In this document: piece by piece, positions 1 to 6,794 of the stretch
Layout of the letters: each line of letters starts with the position of its first letter
Position numbering within the stretch: the first letter of the stretch is position 1
Assembly: GCA_023433945.1 (NCBI GenBank)
Contig: JAEYTP010000067.1
Location: 1-15,345 of the forward strand
Source of the DNA: Bacillota bacterium
GTDB taxonomy: Bacteria > Bacillota > Clostridia > Acetivibrionales > DSM-1351
Reading direction: 5' to 3'
Length of the DNA: 15,345 nt
The notes under the pieces: generated by a model
Told to the model about the DNA's origin: nothing
The model's database searches: none
The model's input: only the letters and a program-made list of their open reading frames with translations
Translations under genes and position numbers: made by a program

Positions 1-45
1 ACCTTGATTAAAAGTCAAGTGCTCTGCCAACTGAGCTAATGGGTC
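1..45 (-). tRNA. tRNA-Lys (anticodon TTT), 3' part missing at window edge
   Basis: Read on the minus strand, the sequence starts GACCCATTAGCTCAGTTGG, a normal acceptor strand and D-arm. It continues into an anticodon arm with stem CTTGA/TCAAG around loop CTTTTAA, giving anticodon TTT (Lys). The variable region, T-arm and 3' acceptor strand lie beyond base 1. It sits three bases downstream of the tRNA-Gln CCA end, so the two are surely cotranscribed from the promoter at 145-173. Confidence 0.93.
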
Positions 46-48
46 GCT

Positions 49-125
49 TGGCTGGGATGGCTGGACTCGAACCAACGAAATGCCAGAGTCAAAGTCTGGT
101 GCCTTACCGGCTTGGCTACATCCCA
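49..125 (-). tRNA. tRNA-Gln (anticodon TTG)
   Basis: The minus strand gives a complete cloverleaf. The 5' acceptor strand TGGGATG pairs with CATCCCA, and the discriminator G is followed by an encoded CCA (49-51). The anticodon stem CCAGA/TCTGG encloses loop CTTTGAC, so the anticodon is TTG. The T-arm has a GGTTCGAGTCC core. It is the first gene of the tRNA transcript, with tRNA-Lys following after three bases. Confidence 0.96.
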
Positions 126-144
126 ATGTCTAAGCGCAAAGACT

Positions 145-173
145 ATTATAATGAGGTTTCGACTTTTTGTCAA
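145..173 (-). promoter_or_regulatory. Sigma-A-type promoter of the tRNA-Gln/tRNA-Lys transcript
   Basis: On the minus strand the -35 box TTGACA (168-173) and the -10 box TATAAT (145-150) are both perfect, with a 17-base spacer. The tRNA-Gln 5' end lies about 20 bases past the -10 box, as expected for a stable-RNA promoter. The -35 box lies inside an inverted repeat (166-187). Confidence 0.85.
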
Positions 174-187
174 GCTTTATTGACAAA
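166..187. repeat. 8-bp inverted repeat over the tRNA promoter -35 box
   Basis: The arms TTTGTCAA (166-173) and TTGACAAA (180-187) are perfectly complementary around a 6-base spacer. One arm is the -35 region of the tRNA promoter. It could be an operator, or simply two overlapping TTGACA-like elements. No regulator can be named. Confidence 0.45.
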
Positions 188-350
188 TTTATTAATTGAA
201 TTTCTAGTGGCTCTTTAGTAGTATAGTATTGATCATTTTGTAATACATTATCCCGATTTTGGATTACAATTAATTAACATCCATAGGTTAAATATATTAA
301 GAAACATCTATTTAAATGTATTAAGATAAAAGTGCTTCACGTCAAACAAT

Positions 351-387
351 TTTTGGGAAATAATTAGTTTACAATTATTTCCCAAAA
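351..387. terminator. 15-bp perfect inverted repeat, candidate terminator for prfC
   Basis: Bases 351-365 (TTTTGGGAAATAATT) are exactly complementary to 373-387 around a 7-base loop. The hairpin begins 27 bases past the prfC stop, where a terminator is expected. It lacks a clean run of T after the GC part on either strand, so it may act as a 3' stabiliser or a weak terminator. Apart from this, the tRNA promoter and its dyad, the gap 126-413 shows only AT-rich sequence. Confidence 0.55.
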
Positions 388-413
388 ACTTTTACAAGAT
401 CACAACATAATAA

Positions 414-2033
414 TTATTTTTTCAATTTAAAGTCTTGAGTTGCAATATCAATTAGCTTTAACTCTTTGTTTCTTTCCTCAGCCATTCTAATTGACCATTC
501 ATTTTCAAATAAAACGGCATTACGATTCATTTTATCTTCAACTATAACTGCGGTACTTGGAAGATTAAGCTTTCTTGGGTCAAGCTCAGCATTCTCTATC
601 CAACGGGCGTGCCTATATGGCAGTTGCTGTATTCTGAGTTGAACTCCATATTCATTTTTTAGTCTATACTCTAGAACTTCGAACTGCAAAGCTCCAACAA
701 CGCCAATAATCAAGGCTTCTATACCTATATCAATCTGCTTAAATACCTGGATTGCTCCTTCTTCTGAAAGCTGATCTATACCTTTTATGAATTGCTTTCT
801 CTTCATAGTATCTGCAGGTGTTACTCTGGCAAAGTGTTCAGCAGGGAATATGGGGATGCCTTCAAACTTAACTGGCGCATTACCTTCGTAAAGTGTATCC
901 CCTAAATTAAATATACCCGGATCAAATAGACCTATAATATCACCTGGATAAGCCTCTTCAACAATAGTTCTCTCCTGAGCCATAAATTGCTGGGGCTGGG
1001 AAAGTCTGAATTCCTTGCCTGCATTAACGTGCTTAACAGACATACCTTTCGTAAACTTACCCGAGCAGATTCTCAGAAATGCAAGTCTGTCTCGATGAGT
1101 AGGGTTCATATTTGCCTGTATCTTAAATATAAATCCGGAGAACTTGTCATCCTCAGGGTCAATCTCACCTTCAGTTGAATCCTTGATACCTGGTGACGGA
1201 GCGAGATTTAGGAAGGCTTCCAAAAACGGCTGAACACCGAAATTGGTCATTGCACTTCCAAAGAACATTGGAGTTAATTCTCCAGTCATAATCTTCTTTT
1301 TATCGAATTCATCCCCTGCCATATCTAGCAATTCAATATCTTCAACCAGCTTATCGTGATAATGACTTCCCAAAAGGTCACAGAATATTGGGTCATCTAC
1401 AGTTCCTACTGTAGATGAAACCTGTGTCTGGCCGTGTTCTCCGCCTCCAAACAGCTCTACCTGTTTGTTCTTTCTATCATAAACCCCTTTGAAGTCACCC
1501 TCTGTTCCAATAGGCCAGTTCATAGGATATGAACGTATACCTAGAACGTTTTCAATTTCCTCCATAAGCTCAAAAGGATCCTTGCTTGCTCGGTCCATCT
1601 TATTTACAAATGTAAATATCGGAATACCCCTTAGCTTACAAACGTGGAAAAGTTTTATTGTTTGTGCTTCCACACCCTTGGCACCGTCGATAAGCATTAC
1701 TGCACTATCAGCAGCAATCAGAGTTCTATAAGTATCTTCACTGAAATCCTGGTGACCGGGAGTATCAAGGATGTTAATACAATAATCGTTATATTCAAAT
1801 TGCATTACACTTGATGTTACAGAAATACCCCTCTGTTTTTCAATCTCCATCCAGTCAGAAACTGCATACTTGTTGGCTTTTCTTGCCTTTACAGAACCTG
1901 CTAATCGTATAGCTCCCCCATAAAGAAGAAGTTTTTCTGTCAATGTTGTTTTACCGGCATCAGGGTGAGAAATTATAGCGAAAGTTTTTCTTCTTGAAAC
2001 CTCTCTTTTTATTTCAGCTTTTAAATCAGCCAT
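414..2033 (-). CDS. prfC: Peptide chain release factor 3 (RF3)
   Basis: RF3 is a translational GTPase that speeds removal of RF1/RF2 from the ribosome after peptide release. The 539 residues match the family (E. coli about 529). GTPase motifs appear in order: the P-loop SHPDAGKTT (residues 22-30), the switch I stretch RGISVTSS, DTPGH, and NKMD. The SHPDAGKTT form and the DTYRTL stretch after DTPGHQDFSE are typical of RF3 and not of EF-G. Domain 2 and the RF3 C-terminal domain follow without a break. The ATG start is supported by GAGAGG about 8 bases upstream and puts the P-loop at the usual distance from the N-terminus. It is monocistronic on the minus strand, with promoter 2090-2118 and divergent from the kinase gene. 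Confidence 0.97.
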   Translation of the reverse strand: MADLKAEIKREVSRRKTFAIISHPDAGKTTLTEKLLLYGGAIRLAGSVKARKANKYAVSDWMEIEKQRGISVTSSVMQFEYNDYCINILDTPGHQDFSEDTYRTLIAADSAVMLIDGAKGVEAQTIKLFHVCKLRGIPIFTFVNKMDRASKDPFELMEEIENVLGIRSYPMNWPIGTEGDFKGVYDRKNKQVELFGGGEHGQTQVSSTVGTVDDPIFCDLLGSHYHDKLVEDIELLDMAGDEFDKKKIMTGELTPMFFGSAMTNFGVQPFLEAFLNLAPSPGIKDSTEGEIDPEDDKFSGFIFKIQANMNPTHRDRLAFLRICSGKFTKGMSVKHVNAGKEFRLSQPQQFMAQERTIVEEAYPGDIIGLFDPGIFNLGDTLYEGNAPVKFEGIPIFPAEHFARVTPADTMKRKQFIKGIDQLSEEGAIQVFKQIDIGIEALIIGVVGALQFEVLEYRLKNEYGVQLRIQQLPYRHARWIENAELDPRKLNLPSTAVIVEDKMNRNAVLFENEWSIRMAEERNKELKLIDIATQDFKLKK

Positions 2034-2089
2034 GATAATAAACCTCTCAGAATCATCTAAATATATGCTAAAAAAGTAATAGCAGTTAC

Positions 2090-2118
2090 ATTCTATAGTA
2101 TAGCCATTTGACTGTCAA
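2090..2118 (-). promoter_or_regulatory. Sigma-A-type promoter of prfC
   Basis: On the minus strand TTGACA (2113-2118) and TAGAAT (2090-2095) are separated by 17 bases, and the prfC ATG lies about 55 bases downstream. The -35 box is part of the near-palindrome ATTTGACTGTCAAAT (2106-2120), similar in layout to the dyad over the tRNA promoter. Confidence 0.7.
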
Positions 2119-2213
2119 ATAAAAACATAAGCCCTCTGGGAGGATTATTTAACACCGATATAGAATATTTAAGATTAAGGTTTTTACCAATGATTAAGAA
2201 TGGGGGAGTTAGT

Positions 2214-3875
2214 ATGAGTACAAATACTATTGACATAACAATAAATGGAGATAAAATAACCCTGTCTGAACCTAAAACTCTTTTTCAAATCAGTAAAATG
2301 ATTGATACCGTAGCAAAGGCTGCAATTGTAGCAGCAAGAGTTAATAATAAAATTAAGGAACTAAATTATCAGATAAATGCTCCTGCAAACATCAAGTTTA
2401 TTGATTTAACAGATGAGGATGGCATGAGGATATATAGGAGAAGTCTATATTTCATTTTTATTATGGCTGTAAATGACTTATTCCCCGAGCGTAAAGCTAT
2501 AGTAAGCCATCCAATGTATAACGGAGTATTCTGTGAGATAAACGGTGAAAGTGAGCTGACTGCTGAAGAGGTTATCTTGGTAGAAACGAGAATGCGTGAG
2601 ATAGTTGAGCAAGGTATTCCTTTTGAAAAAACCGTAATACCAACAAAAGATGCTCAGCAATTGTATTTACAACAGGGAAGACGAGATAAGTTTGAAGCTA
2701 TCAATCATAGGCAGAAGAAATATGTTACTTTTTATAGATGCGGTGGATACGAGGATTACTATTATGGCTATATGGTGCCTGATACCAGCTATGTTAAGTG
2801 CTTTGCACTTAAGTTTTATGAAGGAGGCATCGTAATTCAATTCCCATCAAAGGCAAATCCCGAGGTATTACCTCCATTCAAGGAGCAAAAAAAGCTGTTT
2901 AACATTTTTGTGGAGCATAAAAAGTGGGCAAGGATACTAGGGGTTGGCAATGTTGGAATGCTAAACCAAATTATTAGTGAAGGCGGTATTAGTGAACTCA
3001 TCAGAGTAAGTGAGGCATTGCATGAGAAGAAAATAGCACAGATTGCCGATAATATTACAAACCATGAAGAAAGAAAGAGGATTGTGTTAATATCGGGACC
3101 ATCATCTTCCGGTAAGACCACATTTGCTAACAGGTTGGGAGTACAACTGAGGGTTAATGGTTTTGTACCTAGAACGATTTCGTTGGATGATTATTTTGTA
3201 GATAGAGATAGAACACCCAAAGACCCAGAGGGAGATTATGATTTCGAGGCTCTTGAGGCAATAGATGTTGATTACTTTAATATTCAGTTATCACAACTGC
3301 TAGAAGGAAAAGAAGTTGAAGTCCCAACTTTTAATTTTACTACTGGCTACCGAGAAAAGGTTGGCAAGAAAATGAGGATGCATGAGGATGACATTCTTGT
3401 TATTGAAGGAATACACGGTCTTAATGATAAGCTGACAGCTTCCATTGCTACAAAGGATAAGTATAAAATATATGTCAGTGCATTGACAGCCATGAATATT
3501 GACGAGCACAACAGGATACCATCAACTGATACTAGAGTCATTAGACGAATAGTAAGAGATAATCAGTTTAGAGGGTGTTCTGCGGTCAATACAATTAAAA
3601 GATGGCCTTCTGTTAGAAGAGGTGAGGAAAAGAACATATTCCCTTATCAGGAGAATGCCGATATAATGTTTAACTCATCACTTGTATATGAACTTTGTTT
3701 GCTTAAGAACTATGCCGAACCGTTACTTATGCAAATTGGAGAAGACTATGAATGCTATAGTGAAGTAAAAAGATTGATAGAGTTTTTGAGCTATTTTGTT
3801 GCAATAGATTGTAAGGATATACCTATTAATTCTATTGTAAGGGAATTTATCGGAGGCAGTTGCTTTTTCAACTGA
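2214..3875 (+). CDS. Nucleoside kinase: TGS/ThrRS-like N-terminus fused to a uridine-kinase-like domain
   Basis: This is a multidomain kinase of the uridine kinase/phosphoribulokinase P-loop family. Residues 1-60 (from MSTNT) resemble a TGS domain, and about 80-235 resemble the second additional domain of threonyl-tRNA synthetase. From about 290 comes the kinase: Walker A GPSSSGKTT (295-303), LDDYF (324-328, uridine-kinase substrate region), VIEGIHGLN, and an Arg-rich lid (RVIRRIVRD). A nucleoside is the likely phosphate acceptor, but the exact substrate cannot be read from sequence. The start at 2214 is preferred because GGGGGAG lies 5 bases upstream. An in-frame ATG at 2190 with a weaker AAGG nearby would add 8 residues. 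The DRTGG gene follows after 44 bases, so cotranscription is likely. Confidence 0.9.
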   Translation: MSTNTIDITINGDKITLSEPKTLFQISKMIDTVAKAAIVAARVNNKIKELNYQINAPANIKFIDLTDEDGMRIYRRSLYFIFIMAVNDLFPERKAIVSHPMYNGVFCEINGESELTAEEVILVETRMREIVEQGIPFEKTVIPTKDAQQLYLQQGRRDKFEAINHRQKKYVTFYRCGGYEDYYYGYMVPDTSYVKCFALKFYEGGIVIQFPSKANPEVLPPFKEQKKLFNIFVEHKKWARILGVGNVGMLNQIISEGGISELIRVSEALHEKKIAQIADNITNHEERKRIVLISGPSSSGKTTFANRLGVQLRVNGFVPRTISLDDYFVDRDRTPKDPEGDYDFEALEAIDVDYFNIQLSQLLEGKEVEVPTFNFTTGYREKVGKKMRMHEDDILVIEGIHGLNDKLTASIATKDKYKIYVSALTAMNIDEHNRIPSTDTRVIRRIVRDNQFRGCSAVNTIKRWPSVRRGEEKNIFPYQENADIMFNSSLVYELCLLKNYAEPLLMQIGEDYECYSEVKRLIEFLSYFVAIDCKDIPINSIVREFIGGSCFFN

Positions 3876-3919
3876 TTAAATATAGGGGCTGCTCAAATTC
3901 AATAAACGAGGTGTATGGT

Positions 3920-4270
3920 ATGAGATTGAGTGAAGTAGCAAAATGTCTTAATGCTGAATTATTTGTTGGACATGACAGGTTGGATTGCGATGTACAATCA
4001 GCATGTGGTTCTGACTTGATGAGTGATGTTATGGCATTTTCAGTTAATAGCTGTGTATTACTCACAGGTCTGGTTAATTTGCAAGTTATTCGTACTGCTG
4101 AAATGATGGACATAAAGGCAGTGGTTTTTGTGAGAGGTAAGACACCCACACAGCCAATGATAGAGCTTGCTGGAGAAAAAGGGATAGTACTTATGAGCTC
4201 ACAGCTACCAATGTTTGAATCTTGTGGAAAGCTATATTCAAACGGCTTGAAAGGAAAGCAGTGCATATAA
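3920..4270 (+). CDS. DRTGG-domain protein (first copy)
   Basis: A 116-residue protein made almost entirely of one DRTGG-type domain, the small domain also found in clostridial phosphotransacetylases and in CBS-containing pyrophosphatases, where a nucleotide-binding or regulatory role is assumed. Visible features are the SDLMSDVMAF stretch (31-40), a hydrophobic core strand AVVFVRG (67-73) and the terminal LMSSQLPMFESCGKLY segment. There is no catalytic motif, signal peptide or membrane segment. The start at 3920 is chosen because GAGGTG lies 6 bases upstream. The open frame reaches back to 3860, overlapping the kinase end, but has no site there. It lies 22 bases before the GHKL ATPase gene and heads the proposed sensing cluster. 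Its exact function is unknown. Confidence 0.85.
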   Translation: MRLSEVAKCLNAELFVGHDRLDCDVQSACGSDLMSDVMAFSVNSCVLLTGLVNLQVIRTAEMMDIKAVVFVRGKTPTQPMIELAGEKGIVLMSSQLPMFESCGKLYSNGLKGKQCI

Positions 4271-4292
4271 AAAACAAAAAGGATGATATTTT

Positions 4293-4715
4293 ATGAGCAC
4301 TATCAAGCTAAGGTACGTTATTGAAGCAGATAATTTTGTTACGGCTGGTGAGGCATCCAGCAATGTTAAAAAGAAGCTTTCCCAGTTGGGCGTGGCCCCA
4401 CACATCATAAAACGGGCTGCGGTGGCAATGTATGAAGCTGAAATCAATGCTGTGATTCATGGCGGAGGGGGCCACGCAGTTGTAGACATATCCGAGGATT
4501 GTGTAGTCATCAGGATAATAGATAAAGGGCCAGGTATACCTGATGTATCGCTTGCTATGACAGCAGGATATTCTACAGCACCAGATTCCATTAGGGAGAT
4601 GGGGTTTGGAGCGGGTATGGGACTGCCTAATATACAAAAGCATTCAGATAAGCTCGAGATAAATACTGAGATTGGCAAAGGGACAGAAGTCATCATCACT
4701 GTTTTATTCAATTAA
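4293..4715 (+). CDS. GHKL-type ATP-binding protein, RsbW/SpoIIAB-like anti-sigma-type kinase
   Basis: A 140-residue stand-alone histidine-kinase-like ATPase domain. The N-box YEAEINAVIHG (47-57, with E48 and N52 placed for Mg/ATP), the G1 box DKGPGIPD (77-84) and the G2 box GFGAGMGLPNI (104-114) are all present. No His-phosphotransfer domain, sensor or transmembrane segment is fused to it. Such single-domain proteins are usually anti-sigma factors or serine kinases of partner-switching systems (RsbW, SpoIIAB, RsbT). No STAS antagonist or sigma factor gene lies nearby, so its partner is unknown. RBS-like AAAGGA lies upstream of the ATG. Its position between a DRTGG gene and the hydrogenase-like gene suggests that it relays the state of the Fe-S protein, which is inference. 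Confidence 0.88.
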   Translation: MSTIKLRYVIEADNFVTAGEASSNVKKKLSQLGVAPHIIKRAAVAMYEAEINAVIHGGGGHAVVDISEDCVVIRIIDKGPGIPDVSLAMTAGYSTAPDSIREMGFGAGMGLPNIQKHSDKLEINTEIGKGTEVIITVLFN

Positions 4716-4758
4716 GTTCAAGTCCTATAAGGGAGTTTATTCCAATATAATGTTTATG

Positions 4759-4787
4759 CCTCATGGTGTAGTTAATGTTTCATGAGG
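4759..4787. repeat. Inverted repeat upstream of the hydrogenase-like gene
   Basis: CCTCATG (4759-4765) is complementary to CATGAGG (4781-4787) around 15 bases. It lies in the 173-base gap between the ATPase gene and the hydrogenase-like gene. There is no T-run, so it is not a normal terminator. It may be an operator or an RNA hairpin. GGGAGTT also occurs twice in this gap. Confidence 0.4.
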
Positions 4788-4888
4788 GAGTTAATTTAGC
4801 ATGTGTGAGCTTATTTTCCATGTTTATTTATATATCTTTACGGTACTATTTATTGTAAAAAATATTTATAAAGAAAGGACAGCTTATC

Positions 4889-6208
4889 ATGAAAGAATAT
4901 TTCCACTCTGTACATCTTGATAAGGAAAAGTGTAGAGGATGCACAAACTGCATCAAGCGTTGTCCTACTGAAGCCATTAGAGTGAGGAAGAGTAAGGCTC
5001 AGATAACCAATGAACGTTGCATAGATTGTGGAGAATGTCTGAGAGTTTGCCCCTATCATGCAAAAACAGCTATCAGCGACAGCCTTGATATGATGAATAA
5101 CTTTAAATACAAGGTTGTACTTCCGGCACCTTCTTTATATGGACAATTTGAAAAAATTTATTCAAGGCTAGATATATTAACAGCTCTCAAACAAATAGGC
5201 TTTGATTACGTCTATGAGGTGGCAGGAGCTGCAGAGATAGTTAGTGAGGCTACCCGACAAATTTTTAAAGAGGGTAGGTTTAAAAAGCCTATGATTTCAT
5301 CTGCCTGCCCAGCGGTGGTCAAATTGATACAGGTTCGCTTTCCAAGCCTCATAGATAATATTGTCAGGCTTGAATCTCCTATGGAGGTAGCGGCAAAAAT
5401 TGCTCGCAATGAACTAGCCGAGAGGTTAAAAGTTAATGAGCAGGAAATCGGAGTATTCTTTATTACGCCATGTGCTGCAAAAGTTACAAGCGTTAAAGCG
5501 CCATATGAAAAGCACAAGTCAAATGTAGATGGAGTAATATCAATCAATGAAGTATATTTTCGGATTAGAAGTAATCTTTCCAAGCCTTTAGTTCCTGATC
5601 AAAGTATTAAGGAAGCAAGTTTTGAAGGTATTCAGTGGGCCAACTCAGGCGGAGAAAGTGATGCGCTGGATACAGATAAAATACTTGCGGTTGATGGCAT
5701 ACATAATGTTATAAGTATATTTGAAGAGCTTGAGAATGACAGGCTGTCAGATATCGAATTTGTTGAAGCATTATCCTGTACTGGAGGGTGCCTGGGGGGG
5801 CCTTTGACAGTTACTAATGTATATGTTGCAAAGACCATAATAAACAAGCATATTGATGATGCTGTTCAAAAAGGTATAGTTAATGAAATTAATAGCGACT
5901 ACAAGGAATTGGTGTGGACTTCGAACGTAGAATATAAGCCGGTGCTTAAGCTGGATCAAAACTTATCGCGTGCTATGCAAAAGCTAGAAAAAATGGAGCT
6001 TATTCATAAGGGGCTTCCGGACCTCGACTGCGGAGCTTGTGGTGCACCTAGTTGCAGAGCGCTAGCAGAGGATATAGTAAGGGGACTTGCCAATGAAACA
6101 GATTGTATATTTAAGCTTAGGGAGCGGATAAGGGATTTAGCTGCTGAGATGGTAGAGTTAGAGGGTAAGATGCCACCTGTTCTAGACAAAGAGGAGACCG
6201 ACGATTAA
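4889..6208 (+). CDS. Ferredoxin-[FeFe]-hydrogenase-like protein with C-terminal Fe-S motif, putative sensory type
   Basis: A 439-residue soluble Fe-S protein. An N-terminal 2[4Fe-4S] ferredoxin domain uses C15, C18, C21, C25 and C44, C47, C50, C54. The H-cluster domain follows with degenerate signatures: SSACP (137-141, catalytic enzymes have TSCCP), TPCAAK (193-198) and EALSCTGGC (293-301). The four H-cluster ligand cysteines are kept as C140, C195, C297 and C301, but the proton-relay cysteine is A139. A third motif C381-x2-C384-x4-C389 with C406 matches the four-Cys Fe-S domain seen in RnfB-like proteins. This architecture corresponds to putative sensory/regulatory [FeFe] hydrogenases and not to bulk H2 producers. 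No PAS domain or membrane segment is present. RBS GAAAGGA lies 9 bases before the ATG. Neighbours are a GHKL ATPase and DRTGG proteins. H2 binding and cofactor content are not proven. Confidence 0.9.
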   Translation: MKEYFHSVHLDKEKCRGCTNCIKRCPTEAIRVRKSKAQITNERCIDCGECLRVCPYHAKTAISDSLDMMNNFKYKVVLPAPSLYGQFEKIYSRLDILTALKQIGFDYVYEVAGAAEIVSEATRQIFKEGRFKKPMISSACPAVVKLIQVRFPSLIDNIVRLESPMEVAAKIARNELAERLKVNEQEIGVFFITPCAAKVTSVKAPYEKHKSNVDGVISINEVYFRIRSNLSKPLVPDQSIKEASFEGIQWANSGGESDALDTDKILAVDGIHNVISIFEELENDRLSDIEFVEALSCTGGCLGGPLTVTNVYVAKTIINKHIDDAVQKGIVNEINSDYKELVWTSNVEYKPVLKLDQNLSRAMQKLEKMELIHKGLPDLDCGACGAPSCRALAEDIVRGLANETDCIFKLRERIRDLAAEMVELEGKMPPVLDKEETDD

Positions 6209-6252
6209 TCTAGTATTAACCAAAGAGCAGTACAGAAACATATTAATAGCAC

Positions 6253-6347
6253 AATAATAATCATATTGATAAACACAATAATGGTCATATTAATAAACAC
6301 ATTAATATCATATTATTAAACACAATAATAGTCATATTAATAAACAC
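6253..6347. repeat. Tandem repeat, four ~24-bp units
   Basis: Four head-to-tail units lie at 6253-6276, 6277-6300, 6301-6323 (one base shorter) and 6324-6347. Each ends in a TCATATTAATAAACAC-like core with one to three changes. A partial copy precedes them (6236-6252) and a decayed one follows (6348-6370). The array fills most of the 198-base gap between the hydrogenase-like gene and the second DRTGG gene. It has no long open frame. Its even spacing of just over two helical turns could place repeated binding sites on one face of the DNA, but it may be simple slippage. Confidence 0.85.
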
Positions 6348-6406
6348 AGTAGTAAACATAATAAACAAGTATTAGAACTGAGATTTTTATGACAAGGGGA
6401 GAAATA

Positions 6407-6733
6407 ATGACAAGTGAACAATTAATTGATGCGATAGAAGGTGTTTGGCTTACAGATAATAATATCTGTGAGGAAGTAGAAAATGTGTACATTGGGGATT
6501 TACTCAGCTGGGTCATGTCACACGCCAAAAAGGGAGATGCATGGATTACTGTGCTGACAAATGTCAATGTTGCAGCCGTAGCACTACTTACAGAGGTTTC
6601 AGTGGTAATACTGCCAGAGGACATTCAGCCTGAGCCATTGTGCCTGAAAAAGGCCAACGAAAATGGCATTGCTATGATTAGTACAAAATATACAGCATTT
6701 GAAGTTGCAAAGTTGATTGCTAAATATCTGTAA
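6407..6733 (+). CDS. DRTGG-type domain protein (second, diverged copy)
   Basis: A 108-residue protein that aligns by eye with the first DRTGG protein: GDLLSWVMSHA here against SDLMSDVMAFS there, VNVAAVALLTEVSVVILP against VNLQVIRTAEMMDIKAVVFV, and GIAMISTKYTAFEVAKLI against GIVLMSSQLPMFESCGKL. The shared fold is clear, identity is low, and it may bind a different ligand or form a heterodimer with the first copy. No catalytic motif is visible. The start at 6407 is preferred because AAGGGGAG lies 5 bases upstream. The in-frame ATG at 6389 has no site. It is separated from the hydrogenase-like gene by the tandem repeat and from the PHP gene by 61 bases. Confidence 0.82.
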   Translation: MTSEQLIDAIEGVWLTDNNICEEVENVYIGDLLSWVMSHAKKGDAWITVLTNVNVAAVALLTEVSVVILPEDIQPEPLCLKKANENGIAMISTKYTAFEVAKLIAKYL

Positions 6734-6794
6734 CTCATTATTTTGATAGCTTACTCAAATATGCTTTAATAAGGGGTTCTTTAGGGGGGGTACT

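Noticed and set aside
2837..3121. 94-codon minus-strand open frame inside the nucleoside kinase
   Set aside because: It lies entirely within the kinase, opposite the P-loop region, with low-complexity hydrophobic composition and no start signals.
3868..4266. 132-codon minus-strand open frame opposite the first DRTGG gene
   Set aside because: It mirrors a convincing coding gene on the plus strand, has no family motif and no ribosome site; shadow frame.
4752..4784. Short ORF in the gap before the hydrogenase-like gene (MPHGVVNVS)
   Set aside because: Nine codons, no ribosome site at proper spacing, and it covers the inverted repeat.
4889..6208. Catalytic bidirectional or ferredoxin-dependent [FeFe] hydrogenase for bulk H2 production
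   Set aside because: The L1 signature lacks the proton-relay Cys, L3 is degenerate, and no NuoE/NuoF-type partner subunits are adjacent.
6253..6347. CRISPR array
   Set aside because: The units are directly adjacent with no unique spacers, are degenerate, and no cas genes are present; it is a plain tandem repeat.
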